Source: Actinomycetota bacterium (GTDB lineage: Bacteria > Actinomycetota > Thermoleophilia > RBG-16-64-13). From it: DNA of 7,000 nucleotides. The position numbers and the translations under genes were made by a program. The stretch is taken from the NCBI GenBank assembly GCA_003157225.1, contig PMIZ01000190.1:1-7000 (forward strand), written 5' to 3'. The notes beneath the pieces were generated by a model that saw only the letters and a program-made list of their open reading frames with translations, did not search any database and was not told the DNA's origin. Below, piece by piece: positions 5,998 through 7,000 of the stretch (position 1 is its first letter; each line of letters begins with the position of its first letter).

Positions 5998-7000
5998 TCA
6001 CCTCCTGCTGAGACGATCCTGCAGCGCCGCGAGTTGGCCCCGCAGCGGCGCCGGCAAACGATCACCGAAACCATCGTAGTAGGTGGCCAGGCCGGCCGCC
6101 TCGTCCTTCCAGCCCTCCACGTCGACAGTCAGCAGTTGCTGCAGATCATCCGCCGGGATGTCGAGACCGGACAGGTCGAGCGCGTCACCGGTCGGCAGAT
6201 AGCCTATCGGGGTCTCGACCGCTTTGCCTCCTCCTTCAACACGCTCAAAGATCCACTTCAGCACTCGGCTGTTCTCCCCATAGCCTGGCCAGAGGAAGTG
6301 CCCGTCGTCGCCCTTGCGGAACCAGTTGACGAAGAAGATGCGCGGCAACTTGGCCGGGTTGGTCCTCTGCGCCATCGACAGCCAGTGGGCGAAGTAGTCG
6401 CCCATGTTGTAGCCGCAGAAGGGCAGCATGGCGAAGGGGTCGTGGCGCAGAACGCCGGTCTTGCTGAGGTTGGCCGCGGTCGTTTCGGAGCCCGCCGCCG
6501 AGCCCATGAACACCCCGTGCTCCCAGTCGAAGGCCTCGTTGACCAGAGGAATGGTGCTCGCCCTACGCCCTCCGAACAGGAAGGCCGAGATGGGCACTCC
6601 CTGTGGGTTCTGCCAGTTGGGATCGATCACCGGGCACTGGGCGGCCGGAGCGGTGAAGCGTGAGTTCGGGTGCGCGGCCTTGCGGCCCGCGTCGGGGCTC
6701 CATTCATTGCCCTCCCAGTCGATCGCGTGGGCCGGAGCAGGCACGCCCATCTCCTCCCACCAAACATCGCCCTCGTCGGTGAGGGCCACGTTCGTAAAGA
6801 TGCTATTGCGGGTGAAGGTGTCCATTGCGTTGGGGTTGGACTGGTAGGACGTGCCGGGAGCCACGCCGAAGAACCCGGTCTCGGGGTTCACCGCATACAG
6901 CCGGCCATCGGCACCGATTCGCATCCAAGAGATGTCGTCGCCTACGCACGTGACCTTCCAGCCGGGAAGGGTGGGCTGCAGCATGGCCAGGTTGGTCTTG
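5998..7000 (-). CDS. pckG: Phosphoenolpyruvate carboxykinase (GTP), C-terminal half, cut by window edge
   Basis: This cytoplasmic enzyme interconverts oxaloacetate + GTP and PEP + CO2 + GDP, a gluconeogenic or anaplerotic node. The last 333 residues are visible; the frame continues off the right edge, so the ATG at 6984 is an internal Met. The first visible residues [15 protein letters not shown] are the end of the family's kinase loop (CGKTNLAM) and its continuation. Then come CVGDDISWM with a metal-binding Asp, [60 protein letters not shown] in the guanine-binding region, [18 protein letters not shown] and GENSRVLKW. The FCGYNMG form, where vertebrate enzymes have FFGYNFG, looks like the usual bacterial variant. 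Total length would be about 600 residues in this family, so roughly half is missing. The gene ends ...AGG AGG TGA, and those Arg codons double as the RBS of the aminotransferase 3 nt downstream. The ATP-dependent carboxykinase is a different family and is excluded by these motifs. Confidence 0.97.
   Translation of the reverse strand, partial: KTNLAMLQPTLPGWKVTCVGDDISWMRIGADGRLYAVNPETGFFGVAPGTSYQSNPNAMDTFTRNSIFTNVALTDEGDVWWEEMGVPAPAHAIDWEGNEWSPDAGRKAAHPNSRFTAPAAQCPVIDPNWQNPQGVPISAFLFGGRRASTIPLVNEAFDWEHGVFMGSAAGSETTAANLSKTGVLRHDPFAMLPFCGYNMGDYFAHWLSMAQRTNPAKLPRIFFVNWFRKGDDGHFLWPGYGENSRVLKWIFERVEGGGKAVETPIGYLPTGDALDLSGLDIPADDLQQLLTVDVEGWKDEAAGLATYYDGFGDRLPAPLRGQLAALQDRLSRR
6001..6006 (-). promoter_or_regulatory. 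Ribosome-binding site (AGGAGG) for the aminotransferase, inside the end of pckG
   Basis: A perfect AGGAGG on the minus strand forms the last two codons (Arg-Arg) of the carboxykinase, immediately before its TGA, and lies 6 nt upstream of the aminotransferase ATG at 5994. Ribosomes finishing pckG would sit on the next start site, which favours coupled translation. Confidence 0.85.

Noticed and set aside
5419..6663. 414-codon plus-strand ORF spanning the aminotransferase and PEP carboxykinase
   Set aside because: It crosses two well-supported genes in antisense and shows no recognisable motif.
6982..6984. ATG at 6984 as the start of PEP carboxykinase
   Set aside because: The frame continues to the edge and encodes KTNLA, part of the conserved CGKTNLAM loop, so this Met is internal.

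Overview
The window is GC-rich, densely packed bacterial chromosome with no RNA genes, repeats, CRISPR array or mobile-element remnants that I could see. A GTP-type PEP carboxykinase, strong AGGAGG ribosome-binding sites and high G+C codon use fit a high-GC lineage such as Actinomycetota (perhaps Coriobacteriia or Thermoleophilia) or Chloroflexota. This placement is inference; no taxonomic marker gene is present.

Layout. Seven genes are visible, six on the minus strand and one on the plus strand. From the right edge, reading leftward, the C-terminal half of a GTP-dependent PEP carboxykinase (5998-7000) is followed after 3 nt by a class I/II PLP-dependent aminotransferase (4645-5994). The aminotransferase RBS is made from the last codons of the carboxykinase gene, so the two look translationally coupled. 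The aminotransferase tail overlaps, tail to tail, the 3' end of a plus-strand MFS transporter (3405-4703).

Leftward of a 48-nt divergent intergenic region (3357-3404) lies a second minus-strand run: a two-helix membrane protein of the DUF6141 type (2790-3356), carbamate kinase ArcC (1828-2781), an integral-membrane M48/Ste24-type CAAX-protease-like metallopeptidase (456-1730), and the N-terminal part of a formyltransferase (1-420, cut by the edge). Internal gaps are 8, 97 and 35 nt. The 97-nt gap holds no convincing terminator, so a single four-gene transcript is possible but not shown.

How the genes work together. PEP carboxykinase plus an aminotransferase suggests a link between the oxaloacetate/PEP node and amino-acid metabolism. 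The left run has no obvious common pathway: carbamate kinase makes ATP from carbamoyl phosphate, the formyltransferase uses one-carbon folate chemistry, and the other two are membrane proteins. I found no previously undescribed system. The most useful observations are a probable CTG start codon for the Ste24-type protease, a formyltransferase active site of the 10-formyl-THF dehydrogenase type with Gln at the usual Asn position, the AGG-AGG-TGA coupling signal, and the 59-bp antisense tail overlap.
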